NCBI RefSeq assembly: GCF_963931955.1
Contig: NZ_OZ008337.1
Coordinates: forward strand, 372,001 to 436,000
Reading direction: 5' to 3'
Length of the DNA: 64,000 nt
Source: Wolbachia endosymbiont (group A) of Longitarsus flavicornis
GTDB lineage: Bacteria > Pseudomonadota > Alphaproteobacteria > Rickettsiales > Anaplasmataceae
Below, in pieces: positions 9,132-15,970 of this stretch (within the stretch, counting starts at the first letter, position 1; every line of letters starts with the position of its first letter). The translations under genes were made by a program, and so were the position numbers. Under the pieces are notes generated by a model, which ran no database searches, had not been told where the DNA came from, and saw nothing but the letters and a program-made list of their open reading frames with translations.

Positions 9132-9506
9132 ACTGGTCTCTTGTTTGAAGAAGAGAAGCTAACTGCTTGCATTGTTTGCTTTGCTTCAGGCAACATACCT
9201 TTGCTTAGAAAAAAAGCAATAGCTCGCGCATCGTGCTTGTCCGTTTTGTTCACAGAGCGACGAACAACTTCAAACTGTCCAGGAGACCACGCGCTTAACA
9301 TAGGGTGACACTGCGTCATAAAAAAAACAGCTATTGCCTGTTGCTTCTACAGCTATTTCATCTGTTTCTTGAAGATTTCTGATAAAATTATTCAAGTCTT
9401 TTAAGCGAAACGTTTGAATATACTCCGGTTTTCCTTCTTGCAAGTAACAAACAGTAAAACTATTGGTATAATGCCTATGTGACGCATATTTTTCCTCCAA
9501 TTGCAC
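9132..9506 (-). pseudogene. IS110 transposase, N-terminal half, frameshifted
   Basis: Fragments in two frames give FTVCYLQEGKPEYIQTFRLK, EIAVEATGNSCFFYDAVSPY and PGQFEVVRRSVNKTDKHDAR, the RuvC-like DEDD domain with its E (VEATG) and D (KTDKHDAR) residues. Frameshifts occur near 9310 and near the expected start (about 9480). The sequence stops at the IS4 target site and resumes after it at 7673, so this is the 5' half of the interrupted gene. Confidence 0.78.
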
Positions 9507-9678
9507 ATTTCAATATATCAGAGTACTGGTTGGTCCAAACTCCTATACGAGGTCATCACATTTTGTGAGCCTCACGATGATTTTCGTTGGCAGGGGCGGT
9601 TAATCTGAGTAACGAGGTCTTCTTTCATATACTTTATACAAGAACAGAAAGTGCCTCAGAAAAAGTGCCAACCTGCCA

Positions 9679-9758
9679 CCTATCCACTCTGAGAAGTGAT
9701 TATCTTCTCTTGCTTCCAACCAAGCAATACCTAATTCATACCATCTGGGTAAGGTCAC
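9679..9758 (-). repeat. 80-bp repeat also present upstream of ddl
   Basis: Read on the minus strand, gtgaccttaccc...ggtatgaat, attgcttggttggaagca and cttctcagagtggatagg match the plus strand at 28124-28203 with a few differences. It joins directly to the truncated group II intron at 9756. Nature unknown. Confidence 0.7.
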
Positions 9759-9963
9759 TTCATCAGTGGTTCACTTGCGTTCGTCTCTCTATTTCATACA
9801 TGACACATAATTGTGCCTTTTCCATAACGCTCACTACCTTACCAAAGCAGCTTATGGTTGCTGCTCTTGCAAACCGGCTCCGAGGGGCCCACCCTCATCT
9901 ATTGCGTAGCTTTTGCACTTAGTTTGCTCTTACTTGAACATTCTTTGTGTCTCTACGGCACAC
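9756..9963 (-). pseudogene. 5' fragment of a group II intron (domain I), antisense
   Basis: Read on the minus strand from 9963, the sequence starts gtgtgccgtagagacacaaa, and gagcaaactaagtgcaaaag, ctcggagccggttt and gtagtgagcgttatggaaaa follow. These match the first ~225 bp of the complete intron at 58931 with small indels. The fragment ends at cactgatgaagtg, and no reverse transcriptase or domain V follows. It is a decayed 5' end left by truncation or by recombination with the 80-bp repeat. The apparent plus-strand ORF here is a shadow. Confidence 0.85.
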
Positions 9964-9985
9964 CTAACCCAAGAAAGGTTTCCCT

Positions 9986-10041
9986 ACGTCATACCGCAAT
10001 TCATTTGCGGTATAGATTCCGCTAACGAGTAGCGGAATGAC
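9986..10041. repeat. Palindromic repeat, cgtcataccgc / agcggaatgacg type
   Basis: Arms cgtcataccgcaattca...gcggtatagattccgc and gctaacgagtagcggaatgacg form a double hairpin. The remaining sequence up to rpe (gtaggtaaacctaa... ctttagctatatag) recurs near 33720, 51640 and 55440, so it is part of a longer dispersed unit. Confidence 0.75.
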
Positions 10042-10096
10042 GAATTTGTTGTTTTTCAAATTGTAGGTAAACCTAAGCCACTTTAGCTATATAGGG

Positions 10097-10777
10097 TCAC
10101 AACGATGGATTTTTAAGATCGTTTACGGCTTTCTTAATGTCTTCAGCCTTGAATATCGCCGATCCCGCAACTAAAATATCTGCACCTGCTTTTATTATAT
10201 CAGCTGCGTTAAAAAAGTTAATTCCACCATCTATTGAAATTTGTGTTTTAAGGTTACGCTCTTGTATCATTTTTTTTATAGTAGATATCTTGTTCAACTG
10301 TGAATGAATGAATTCCTGTCCTCCAAAGCCAGGGTTGACTGTCATAATCAGCACAATATCTAGCTCATGTATTATGTATTCAAGCACACTTGGAGAAGTT
10401 GAAGGAACAATTGAAACTCCAACTTGAATCGGTTTTTTTTCGTCGTTTACATTTTTGTATGACTTTATCTTTCTTATCAACCTCTCAAGGTGTGTCTCTG
10501 CTTCTGCATGTACAGTGATAATATCAGCACCAGCATTTATAAAGCTTTCAATGTGGTTACCAGGAGATTTGACCATTAAATGCACATCAAAAGGAAGATT
10601 GCTATATTTACGTATTGCAGAAACAACGCTAGGACCAATTGTAATATTTGGAACGAAATTCCCATCCATAATGTCTATGTGTATGTAATCCACACCTAAA
10701 TCGCTAATTTTTCTTACTTCTTCCCCTAATTTTGCAAAATCTGCTGAAAGTATAGAAGGTGCAATTTTAATACTCAT
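10097..10777 (-). CDS. rpe: Ribulose-phosphate 3-epimerase
   Basis: Interconverts ribulose-5-P and xylulose-5-P in the non-oxidative pentose phosphate pathway. The 226-residue TIM barrel shows all family blocks in order: KIAPSILSADFAKLGEEV at the N-terminus, HIDIMDGNFVPNITIGPSVV (metal-binding D and H), FDVHLMVKSP, IITVHAEAE, LIMTVNPGFGGQEF and ISIDGGINFFNA (catalytic D). Length is normal. ATG 10777 follows aaaaaaggcagctc. It stands alone between repeats and a zinc-ribbon gene on the same strand. Confidence 0.97.
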   Translation of the reverse strand: MSIKIAPSILSADFAKLGEEVRKISDLGVDYIHIDIMDGNFVPNITIGPSVVSAIRKYSNLPFDVHLMVKSPGNHIESFINAGADIITVHAEAETHLERLIRKIKSYKNVNDEKKPIQVGVSIVPSTSPSVLEYIIHELDIVLIMTVNPGFGGQEFIHSQLNKISTIKKMIQERNLKTQISIDGGINFFNAADIIKAGADILVAGSAIFKAEDIKKAVNDLKNPSL

Positions 10778-10871
10778 GAGCTGCCTTTTTTGCTAAAAAA
10801 TAACTTATTTTTAAAACTCTGTCACCCTAAGCACCATCTGAGTAGCTAGAGACCGATATCAGTATGCCTAT

Positions 10872-11300
10872 TTAACTAGATCTTAAATTAGATAAAAAAA
10901 GGTAGTCTTGATAAAACTTATTTACAGCAAGTTTTTTTACATTTGGACTTTCTGTTTGTTCTTTTTTGTACCCTAATTTATAGCTTATTGAATCCTTATA
11001 TGAACTGATCGTTTTGTATGCTTTGTTCATCTCTCTAGGAAAGATACCATTAGCAATTACAACGCATAACCCTGTAGCTGTTGCAAAAGCTAGAGTGGTA
11101 AATGCTAGATTTTGTAAAAAATTCCTTCCACCAACTTTTTTTTCCTGTATATTAGCAGAGTGCGATTTGTTTGACACTTCTTCTAGATATTCATGCCATA
11201 TGTGATTGCAGTTCGTACATTTTACCTTCCTTCCGGACGCACCAATTTGCTTAGGAGATACTAAGTAAGTTTTAGTACAACTATTACATTGTATTTTCAT
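10872..11300 (-). CDS. Zinc-ribbon (MJ0042-type) membrane protein
   Basis: A 142-residue protein beginning MKIQCNSCTKTYLVSPKQIG and KVKCTNCNHIWHEY: two CxxC knuckles in the MJ0042/zinc-ribbon arrangement common in alphaproteobacterial proteins. A single hydrophobic segment (FTTLAFATATGLCVVIANGI, about residues 67-86) follows and would anchor it in the membrane, with a short hydrophilic tail after it. The function is unknown; related alphaproteobacterial proteins are annotated only by the zinc ribbon. Divergent from dapD, with 77 bp between start codons for both promoters. Confidence 0.72.
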   Translation of the reverse strand: MKIQCNSCTKTYLVSPKQIGASGRKVKCTNCNHIWHEYLEEVSNKSHSANIQEKKVGGRNFLQNLAFTTLAFATATGLCVVIANGIFPREMNKAYKTISSYKDSISYKLGYKKEQTESPNVKKLAVNKFYQDYLFLSNLRSS

Positions 11301-11377
11301 AGCACTTACATATAAAGTAGTAACAAGCTTAAATGATACAGAGCTACAAATTTAATATCAATATATATATATAACAA

Positions 11378-12208
11378 ATGGAAGGTTTGCAACTAAAAAA
11401 AACACAGAGTGAGATAGAAAATATTTGGAAAAATAGAGAAAAATTTAATGACTGTAATCTAAAAAAAACAGCAAGAATAGCAATTAAAGAGGTAATTGAG
11501 CTCCTTGATAGTGGCAAAATTAGAGTAGCAGAAAGGCTATCAAGTGGAGAATGGGTAGTACATAAGTGGATAAAGCAGGCAATATTATTACATTTTCTCA
11601 CTGAAGAAAACAAAATAATAGACAATACCAATTGCTGGTTTGACAAGATCGGTAACAAATTTAGTGAATGGAATGAGGAGAAATTTCGCCAGTTAAAAAT
11701 TAGAGCAGTTCCTGGGTGTTTTGTCCGCCGATCTGCTTATATAGGTACGAATGTTGTTCTAATGCCAAGTTTTATCAACGTTGGTGCATATGTTGATTCA
11801 GGAACAATGATAGATACCTGGTCAACGATTGGTAGCTGTGCGCAAATAGGAAAAAACTGCCATATTTCTGGTGGAGTGGGAATAGGTGGAGTCCTTGAGC
11901 CTATTCAAGCTTCACCTGTCATTATAGAAGATAATTGCTTTATTGGAGCACGTAGCGAAGTGGCCGAGGGTGTGGTAGTGAGAGAAGGATCAGTCCTTGG
12001 CATAGGTGTGTTTATTGGGGCATCAACAAAGATTATTGATAGAGAAACTAGCAAGGTATTTTACGGCGAAGTGCCACCTTATTCTGTAGTGGTACCAGGG
12101 TCTATTCCATCTAAAAATAATATTTCAACCTATTGTGCAGTCATAGTAAAAAAAGTGGATGAAAAGACGAGATCGAAAATCTCTATAAATGAAATATTGA
12201 GGGATTAA
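11378..12208 (+). CDS. dapD: 2,3,4,5-tetrahydropyridine-2,6-dicarboxylate N-succinyltransferase
   Basis: DapD adds succinyl from succinyl-CoA to tetrahydrodipicolinate in the succinylase branch of diaminopimelate/lysine synthesis. The 276 residues match the family length. A helical N-terminal domain (to about residue 100) is followed by a left-handed beta helix of hexapeptide repeats: GTNVVLMPSFINVGAYVDSG, TWSTIGSCAQIGKNCHISGG, GIGGVLEPIQASPVIIEDNC and FIGARSEVAEGVVVREGSVL. With dapA and lysC elsewhere in the window it supports a retained DAP route feeding lipid II synthesis. Start ATG 11378 is preceded by few purines; no upstream alternative is better. Confidence 0.96.
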   Translation: MEGLQLKKTQSEIENIWKNREKFNDCNLKKTARIAIKEVIELLDSGKIRVAERLSSGEWVVHKWIKQAILLHFLTEENKIIDNTNCWFDKIGNKFSEWNEEKFRQLKIRAVPGCFVRRSAYIGTNVVLMPSFINVGAYVDSGTMIDTWSTIGSCAQIGKNCHISGGVGIGGVLEPIQASPVIIEDNCFIGARSEVAEGVVVREGSVLGIGVFIGASTKIIDRETSKVFYGEVPPYSVVVPGSIPSKNNISTYCAVIVKKVDEKTRSKISINEILRD

Positions 12209-12214
12209 ACTATC

Positions 12215-12499
12215 TTACTCCTTGTCGTCACTTTTTTTATCATTATTACTAACCACAGTAATGGCATATGCGCATAGCTCTGAGAAAGAGACTCCATTTT
12301 CTTGAGATAATTTATATAATTTTTGCAGACTTTCTTTTACTTTATTAGGGATATTTCCTCCACGTTCTTTTACAAGCCAGGAATCTTGATGATGAATTGG
12401 ATGAGCATCACTTTTTGGATTTCCTATGTATATTGCAAAAGGTGAACTTTGCCCTTTGAAGTCACATTGTACAGTAAATTTTTTTATAGATTCAGCCAT
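12215..12499 (-). CDS. Small conserved protein, DUF2610-like
   Basis: A 94-residue soluble protein: KFTVQCDFKGQSSPFAIYIG, HPIHHQDSWLVKERGGNIPN and LYKLSQENGVSFSELCAYAI. This pattern resembles the DUF2610 family known from Rickettsiales and other alphaproteobacteria, which has no assigned function. The start codon directly abuts the stop of the preceding minus-strand gene (12500), so the two are translationally linked. The DUF number is from memory, not a search. Confidence 0.7.
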   Translation of the reverse strand: MAESIKKFTVQCDFKGQSSPFAIYIGNPKSDAHPIHHQDSWLVKERGGNIPNKVKESLQKLYKLSQENGVSFSELCAYAITVVSNNDKKSDDKE

Positions 12500-12892
12500 C
12501 TAAAGACCTCTACTTTTCTTTTTGGTCGATTTTATAGCAGGTGGAAGAGGTGGTTTCTTTATAAAATCTTGTCTATTGACAACACTTTCTTTACCTTCCA
12601 AAGCTCGGCGAACATCAGCTCTGCTTAATTGCGACTCTTTTGCTACCTTCATTCCATGCTTTGCCATAATATTAGCATATGCTAGTACTTTTTTTACCAA
12701 TTCTAGATCACCATTTAGCATTTGAACTAGCACTTGAAATACCTCTGCTAAAGTTAATCCGTCAGCATTTATAACCTTATTCTCTATAAGATTGACAGCT
12801 TCTTCAAATTTGTATTTAATATCATCATCTTGAGAAGCAAGTGCAATGTAATCAGTGTCTTGATTGTCCATAATAGAAGCACTATTGCTCAT
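12500..12892 (-). CDS. Conserved hypothetical protein, first gene of a pair
   Basis: A 130-residue, mostly helical soluble protein (DGLTLAEVFQVLVQMLNGDL, KKVLAYANIMAKHGMKVAKE, SRADVRRALEGKESVV) with a basic, proline-rich tail (KKPPLPPAIKSTKKKSRGL). No family is recognised with certainty. It is followed without a gap by the DUF2610-like gene, and the constant pairing suggests shared function. The basic tail might bind nucleic acid, but nothing else supports that. Confidence 0.65.
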   Translation of the reverse strand: MSNSASIMDNQDTDYIALASQDDDIKYKFEEAVNLIENKVINADGLTLAEVFQVLVQMLNGDLELVKKVLAYANIMAKHGMKVAKESQLSRADVRRALEGKESVVNRQDFIKKPPLPPAIKSTKKKSRGL

Positions 12893-12972
12893 AAGCTTAA
12901 GTTTATACTATATATATAAGTACGCCACTATTTTATATCATGACACGCTATAGTTAAACATTTATTAATAAC

Positions 12973-14079
12973 ATGCTCACTTATGTACACGAATTAATTG
13001 ACAAAAGTCAAGGATCAATATCCATCAGTGATTTCATGAATGCCGTTTTGTACCATGAAAAATACGGCTATTATACAAGTAAATTACCGCTTGGTAAGGA
13101 TGGTGATTTTACTACCGCACCTGAGATCAGCCAATTATTTGGTGAAGTAATTGCAGTTTGGATAATGCATACATGGGAAAAATTAGGAAAGCCATCAAAA
13201 TTTTCTCTAGTTGAACTTGGGCCAGGCAAAGGAACACTCATTCACGATATAATAAGAGTCACTAAAAAATACAGCAGCTTTTTTAATTCAATGTTGATCC
13301 ACTTAGTTGAAATAAGCCCTACTTTACGGAAGATACAAAAGGAAAAATTAAAAAGCTTAGATGTTAATTGGCACAAAAATATTGACAACCTACCAGAACA
13401 ACCAACCATTTTTTTAGCAAATGAGTTCTTTGACGCTCTTCCGATAGATCAGTTTGTATATCATGATGAGGGGTGGTATGAAAATATGGTGACAAAACAA
13501 GATGATGGCAGTCTCTTGGTGTCATGCCAGTGTGTACAGAGTGATGTCATGCAAGTAGCTGACTACTTGGATCCAGAAAACTTAGTTGCAAATGAGCATA
13601 CCAAGCAATTGTATAATAAAAACTGGATTCCAGTGTCAAGCATTGGAATGACAGAAGGTTTTAATGGTGCAGTGATGGAAATATGTTCAGTTGGGGTTGA
13701 AATATTAAAAAAACTTGAGAAGAAGATATATAATAATAAAGGAGCTGCTTTGATTATAGATTACGGTTATGTATACCCCGCATATAAGAGCACTTTGCAA
13801 TCGATAAAACAACATAAGTATGCTAATTTTCTTGAGAATGTTGGTAATAGTGATATTACCGCACTTGTGAACTTTCAAGCGTTAAGAGATTCATTAAAGC
13901 ATGTAGATTGTGAGATTTTAACTCAAAGGGAATTTTTATATCTTTTTGGCATAAAAGAAAGAACCCAGGCTTTAATGAAAAGCGCAAGTGATGAACAAAA
14001 GAATAGGATCTTTAGTGAATTCCTAAGGTTGACTGAAAATATGGGCACTCTTTTTAAAGCAATGCTATTGATAGCATAG
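12973..14079 (+). CDS. MidA/NDUFAF7-type SAM-dependent methyltransferase with in-frame repeat
   Basis: A 368-residue protein of the DUF185 (MidA/NDUFAF7) family; the mitochondrial relative dimethylates an arginine of complex I subunit NDUFS2. The N-terminal block is HEKYGYYTSKLPLGKDGDFT, then SAM motif I FSLVELGPGKGTLIHDI, FLANEFFDALPIDQF (family signature) and ALIIDYGYVYP. A segment of about 45 residues (roughly 183-227: SCQCVQSDVMQVADYLDP ... NWIPVSSIGMTEG) is encoded by a palindromic repeat at 13520-13654 and interrupts the middle of the domain while keeping the frame. Whether the enzyme stays active is unknown. It is monocistronic, preceded by a 77-bp gap. Confidence 0.88.
   Translation: MLTYVHELIDKSQGSISISDFMNAVLYHEKYGYYTSKLPLGKDGDFTTAPEISQLFGEVIAVWIMHTWEKLGKPSKFSLVELGPGKGTLIHDIIRVTKKYSSFFNSMLIHLVEISPTLRKIQKEKLKSLDVNWHKNIDNLPEQPTIFLANEFFDALPIDQFVYHDEGWYENMVTKQDDGSLLVSCQCVQSDVMQVADYLDPENLVANEHTKQLYNKNWIPVSSIGMTEGFNGAVMEICSVGVEILKKLEKKIYNNKGAALIIDYGYVYPAYKSTLQSIKQHKYANFLENVGNSDITALVNFQALRDSLKHVDCEILTQREFLYLFGIKERTQALMKSASDEQKNRIFSEFLRLTENMGTLFKAMLLIA
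13520..13654 (+). repeat. Palindromic repeat inside the methyltransferase gene
   Basis: Arms tgtcatgccagtg... and ...ctggattccagtgtcaagca ttggaatgacag bracket an AT-rich centre that also contains agctgactacttggatccag. It is read in frame without a stop. Confidence 0.85.
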
Positions 14080-14170
14080 CTAAAGTAATTTATGTTATTG
14101 GGTAAGTTAAAAATATGATATAAATGAGATAAGAGGGAGCTACTCACTATAGGAATAGAGTTATCACGGG

Positions 14171-14425
14171 CGTGTGCGACCCACAACTGTACGAACATTT
14201 GTTTGTGCAGAAATATTATAGCCGGTTTGCCTCAAACACAAAGGTGTCATCCCAGTGCCCAGACACTGGGATCCAGATTGGATACTGAGTTGGTGAGTAT
14301 AAAAGTAGCTAACCTTATGTTAAAACACAATATTTTTGATGAGGGGTTGCATTAAAAGCTGGATTCCAGTGTCAAGCACTGGAATGACATCGTTGTAACA
14401 TTGTACCATATTACAATGTTTGTAC
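14171..14425. repeat. Cluster of palindromic repeats and an empty IS110 target site
   Basis: It contains ccacaactgtacgaacatt (14181-14199, an unoccupied IS110 target), ggtgtcatcccagtgcccag ... ctgggatcc, then ctggattccagtg ... cactggaatgac and the target-like sequence next to the IS110 end. No gene is seen between the methyltransferase gene and the IS110 transposase. Confidence 0.75.
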
Positions 14426-14490
14426 AGATACTGTCTTTCATGTCAATAGTAATTTTAAAAAACTTTTTAAACCGAATTTAAATTCCATTG

Positions 14491-14539
14491 ATTAGTGTAG
14501 CTGTGCTTTAAGTTTGTGCGGACGCACAGCTACACTAAT
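14491..14539 (-). terminator. 16-bp perfect stem-loop downstream of the IS110 transposase
   Basis: attagtgtagctgtgc pairs perfectly with gcacagctacactaat across a 17-base loop. It sits in the 3' non-coding end of the element, about 100 bp after the transposase stop. It may stop transcription into or out of the element, or be a structural end feature; the same hairpin is in copy 2 (offset 41303). Confidence 0.5.
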
Positions 14540-14637
14540 TTAGGGAAGCTGACCTATTTGTTACATTTCTCAGTAAAAACTCTACTATCTCTGGTCAAAG
14601 AGTTAGAAAAGGTAAGCAACTTTCTCATGTCAATGAG

Positions 14638-15598
14638 TCACTTAACTAAACCACCATTGAATGGTTGATTGTTTTTAAGAATACCAAAAAATACATGCAT
14701 TAGTTTTCTCATCAGCGCAACAATTATAACCATTGGGCATTTTCCTTTACTTTCTAAACGTTGGCAAAACTTTTGAAAGTGAGAATTATGATTCTTGGCT
14801 ACTATAGCTGGCATATAAAGAGCTTTGCGAATACGCTCAGATCCTATTTTACATATTCGACTTTTTTTACTTACGGATGATCCTGATCGATAATGCTGTG
14901 GATTTAAACCAGCAAAGGCTGTGAATTGCCTAGCATGATCAAAATTATCAACTGATGGCATTTCCGCAACAACAGCTATAGCAGTAAGATGTCCTACACC
15001 TTTTACAGTCTTGATATTTTCTATCATATTTTTTAGGTGTGGATGGTTATCTATATGCCTATTAATTTCTCTCTCTAGCGCAGCAATTTGTGTTTCTATT
15101 GTAGCAATTACTTCAAGTATGGCTTGTTTACAACTGGAATACATGTTTTTGTTTTCTAAGCGATTCGTTTGTTGCAACTTGTCATCTTTGAGCGTTTGCA
15201 AACAACGATAAAGTTCTCTTAAACACCTAACTTCAAGAGGAGCAGGTTTCCAAAGATTAGGTTTATTAGCAATACAAAACCTAGCAATCATGGCAGCGTC
15301 TGACTTATCTGTTTTGTTTCTCAGTAGCTCACTTTTGCCAAAAGCTTTCTGGGTTTGCCACACTTACATTATATCCCAGATCGTACATAAAGTTAACCAA
15401 ATCTTCACTATAGCAACCAGTTGCCTCGAGACATAGATGAATAAGTTTTGCTTCATGATTATTGCACCAAGCTACAAGCTTTTCAAAGCCCTCCTTGTTG
15501 TTGTGAAAAACTTTATGTCGTTCTTTGCTGCCTACCAACAAACAAGCATCAAATTTTTGTTTAGAAATGTCTACACCTAAAATAGCATTTACTTGCAT
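14638..15598 (-). pseudogene. IS110 transposase in two overlapping frames, copy 1
   Basis: The upstream frame (15329-15598, 89 aa) carries AILGVDISKQKFDACLLVG (first D of the DEDD/RuvC-like site) and LICLEATG-type HLCLEATGCYSEDLV (E). The downstream frame (14638-15363, 241 aa) carries LLRNKTDKSDAAMIARFC (D residues) and the Transposase_20 domain with VKGVGHLTAIAVVAEMPSVD and GLNPQHYRSGSSVSKKSRIC (catalytic serine region). The frames overlap by 35 bp at the expected NP..KAFGKSELL junction, so one small indel or a programmed shift separates them. The same state occurs in copy 2. Confidence 0.85.
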
Positions 15599-15604
15599 AA
15601 ACCC

Positions 15605-15798
15605 GTCTCCAAAACTATAAATAAAACTGAGAGTTTAGACCAACCTTGTAAATACGGGATATAATTCCAAAGATACTGTTCAGTCTTTTAACTCTACGTG
15701 GAAGGGGAGCAAATCTGTACGTCGGCCTTGTTGGCATCAGTTGTGCGTCAGCTTCACCCTTCCTGTAAGATATTTTAGCTCTAATATCTTACATAGTG
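15605..15798 (-). ncRNA. Candidate IS110 bridge RNA, copy 1
   Basis: On the minus strand the 5' non-coding end folds into three parts. A 5' hairpin (15765-15792) pairs gtaagatatt with aatatcttac. A target loop (15700-15763) is closed by ggaaggg/ccccttcc. Its 5' side carries CGCACAACT (15739-15747), identical to the left target half plus core of this copy; its 3' side carries CGTACAG (15715-15721), the reverse complement of the right target half plus core. A donor loop (15631-15694) is closed by gagtt/aactc. It carries ACAGTATCT (15671-15679), identical to the element's 3' end plus core, and TACAAG (15645-15650), the reverse complement of its 5' end plus core. This is the published IS110 bridge-RNA architecture. 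RNA ends are estimates. Confidence 0.82.
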
Positions 15799-15854
15799 AA
15801 AGATACAAGTTGTGCGCGCGACCGAGGGTTTTATACCATTCTAGAAGTAATATG

Positions 15855-15941
15855 CGGAAAAGGGGGGATTCGAACCCCCGACATATTTTCATATGTGCAC
15901 GCTTTCCAAGCGTGTGCTTTAGACCACTCAGCCACCTTTCC
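15855..15941 (-). tRNA. tRNA-Ser (GGA)
   Basis: An 87-nt cloverleaf. The acceptor GGAAAGG pairs with CUUUUCC, with discriminator G. The anticodon loop TTGGAAA gives anticodon GGA. A long variable arm (acatatgaaaatatgt region) is typical of class II serine tRNAs, and the T-arm is GGGGG-TTCGAAT-CCCCC. IS110 copy 1 ends 45 bp beyond its 3' end. Short ORFs over this region are spurious. Confidence 0.95.
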
Positions 15942-15970
15942 ATGTATTCATAATATTGAAAATTGTACTG

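Larger units (their letters stand above)
7064..9600 (-). mobile_element. IS110-family remnant split by an IS4 insertion
   Basis: Minus-strand pieces of a single IS110 (DEDD) transposase lie on either side of the IS4 element: the N-terminal half at 9132-9506 and the C-terminal half at 7064-7673. The outer element ends are not defined; the left end is cut or capped by the IS3 element. This IS110 is a different lineage from the two complete IS110 copies at 14428 and 55731. Confidence 0.7.
14428..15809 (-). mobile_element. IS110-family element, copy 1 (1382 bp)
   Basis: It appears identical by eye to 55731-57112. Both copies sit between the left half (ccacaa/gcacaa) and right half (gtac(g/a)aacattg) of a repeat site, with the dinucleotide CT (minus strand) at each junction (plus-strand ag at 14426-14427 and 15808-15809). 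There are no terminal inverted repeats, as expected for IS110. The transposase is on the minus strand, so the 5' non-coding end (15599-15809) is to the right in the window. Confidence 0.9.

Noticed and set aside
9587..9922. 111-aa plus-strand ORF
   Set aside because: It lies antisense to the group II intron fragment and the 80-bp repeat and has no coding character.
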